From JBBKWH01 sp037968855 (GTDB taxonomy: Bacteria > Pseudomonadota > Gammaproteobacteria > Pseudomonadales > Moraxellaceae): a stretch of DNA of 15,593 nt. Position numbers and translations under genes: made by a program. Location of the stretch: NCBI GenBank assembly GCA_037968855.1, contig JBBKWH010000057.1:1-15593 (forward strand), read 5' to 3'. Positions 15,260 through 15,593 of this stretch are shown one piece after another. The notes beneath the pieces were generated by a model. That model was not told the origin of the DNA. It saw only the letters and a program-made list of their open reading frames with translations, and did not search any database. Numbering within the stretch: position 1 is the stretch's first letter; every line of letters begins with the position of its first letter.

Positions 15260-15593
15260 CAGGGCAAACGCACTATAAATCCCCTTGCCAATTGCCCCAA
15301 TAAGTATTAAATGAGTCGTTTTTTCGACCTAGCATCATCATGCCTAACCTCAATAACCCAATAGACTATTTTGGCAACTTAACCGACCCTAGAATCGACA
15401 CTAAAAACAAGTTGCATCCGCTGCAATCTACTGTATTTATTGATGCGCAGGCTGACTATGTGCTGGCCTTAAAGCAAAATCATAAGACCCTATACGAGGA
15501 TGTCGCCTTGTGGCTTACCACCCAAGCACAGCAGCATCCTCAGCATGTCGTCGAGGAAGTGAACAAAGATCACGGCAGAATTGAGACTCGTCG
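15260..15593 (+). mobile_element. ISAs1-family element, left end, internally deleted (cut by window edge)
   Basis: CAGGGCAAACGC at 15260 is a typical ISAs1-family terminus (CAGGGC...). An ISAs1-type transposase frame begins 80 bases later at 15340. The leader contains TTGCCA with a 17-base spacer to TAAATG, a possible promoter, and a GTCG-TTTTTT-CGAC stem. The element continues past the right edge, so the other end and the target duplication cannot be checked. Confidence 0.65.
15340..15593 (+). pseudogene. ISAs1-family transposase with in-frame deletion of the catalytic core (partial)
   Basis: The first ~33 residues (GNLTDPRIDTKNKLHPLQST) correspond to the N-terminus of ISAs1/H-repeat transposases. 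The next residues, DAQADYVLALKQNHKTLYED, correspond to a segment normally about 170 residues further on, where family members read GGDYVLALKGNQ. The following KDHGRIETR is the conserved motif before the last part of the domain. The join lies near 15435-15450 and keeps the frame. The intervening part should contain the first two catalytic acidic residues (in AIDGKT-like and TTDAMGCQ-like motifs), so the product cannot be an active transposase. The frame runs off the window, so the C-terminus is unseen. Confidence 0.75.

Noticed and set aside
1..15593. CRISPR array, tRNA or rRNA genes, prophage or defence genes
   Set aside because: I looked for regularly spaced repeats, tRNA-like arms and recognisable defence or phage protein motifs on both strands and found none.

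Overview
The window looks like chromosomal DNA of a gammaproteobacterium of the family Moraxellaceae (Acinetobacter/Psychrobacter/Moraxella relatives). The main support is the Coq7 protein, which reads much like the Acinetobacter form as I remember it, together with the TamA, FolB, short FolK-like and PlsY proteins. The genus cannot be fixed from the sequence alone. Most of the window is housekeeping gene space. Both edges are mobile DNA: the left end of an IS1-family element (1-271, minus) and the left end of an internally deleted ISAs1-family element (15260-15593, plus).

Layout. The minus-strand pair tamA -> tamB (7569 down to 408) encodes the outer-membrane/inner-membrane translocation and assembly module. 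A convincing intrinsic terminator follows tamB at 335-369. Divergent from tamA is a stand-alone MFS transporter (7766-9076) of the lysophospholipid-transporter type. Next on the plus strand come coq7 (ubiquinone hydroxylase, 9377-10012) and a dihydrofolate-reductase-fold protein (10108-10671). Convergent to these is an overlapping minus-strand pair, folB -> a short FolK-like gene (11442 down to 10707). plsY (11588-12214, plus) is divergent from folB. It converges on a minus-strand pair, a MoeB-like E1 enzyme followed by an ABC1/AarF/UbiB-family atypical kinase (14509 down to 12343). A 50-residue small membrane protein (14692-14844) is divergent from the MoeB-like gene. The last ~700 bases hold hairpin-rich non-coding DNA, a 3' gene remnant resembling a Roadblock/LC7 protein on the minus strand, and the ISAs1 relic that cut it.

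Themes. Envelope and phospholipid biology is over-represented: TamAB, the LplT/Aas-type MFS half and PlsY. Quinone chemistry appears twice (Coq7 and the ABC1-family kinase) and folate chemistry two or three times (FolB, FolK-like and possibly the DHFR-fold protein). I see no CRISPR array, no tRNA or rRNA, no prophage and no recognisable defence island. I found no clear new multi-gene system. The items most worth a second look are the FolK-like protein that lacks key ATP-site residues, the ISAs1 transposase with an in-frame deletion of the catalytic core, the gene remnant it truncates, the perfect palindrome abutting the IS1 end, the 50-aa membrane protein with a structured leader, and the long insertion in POTRA3 of TamA.
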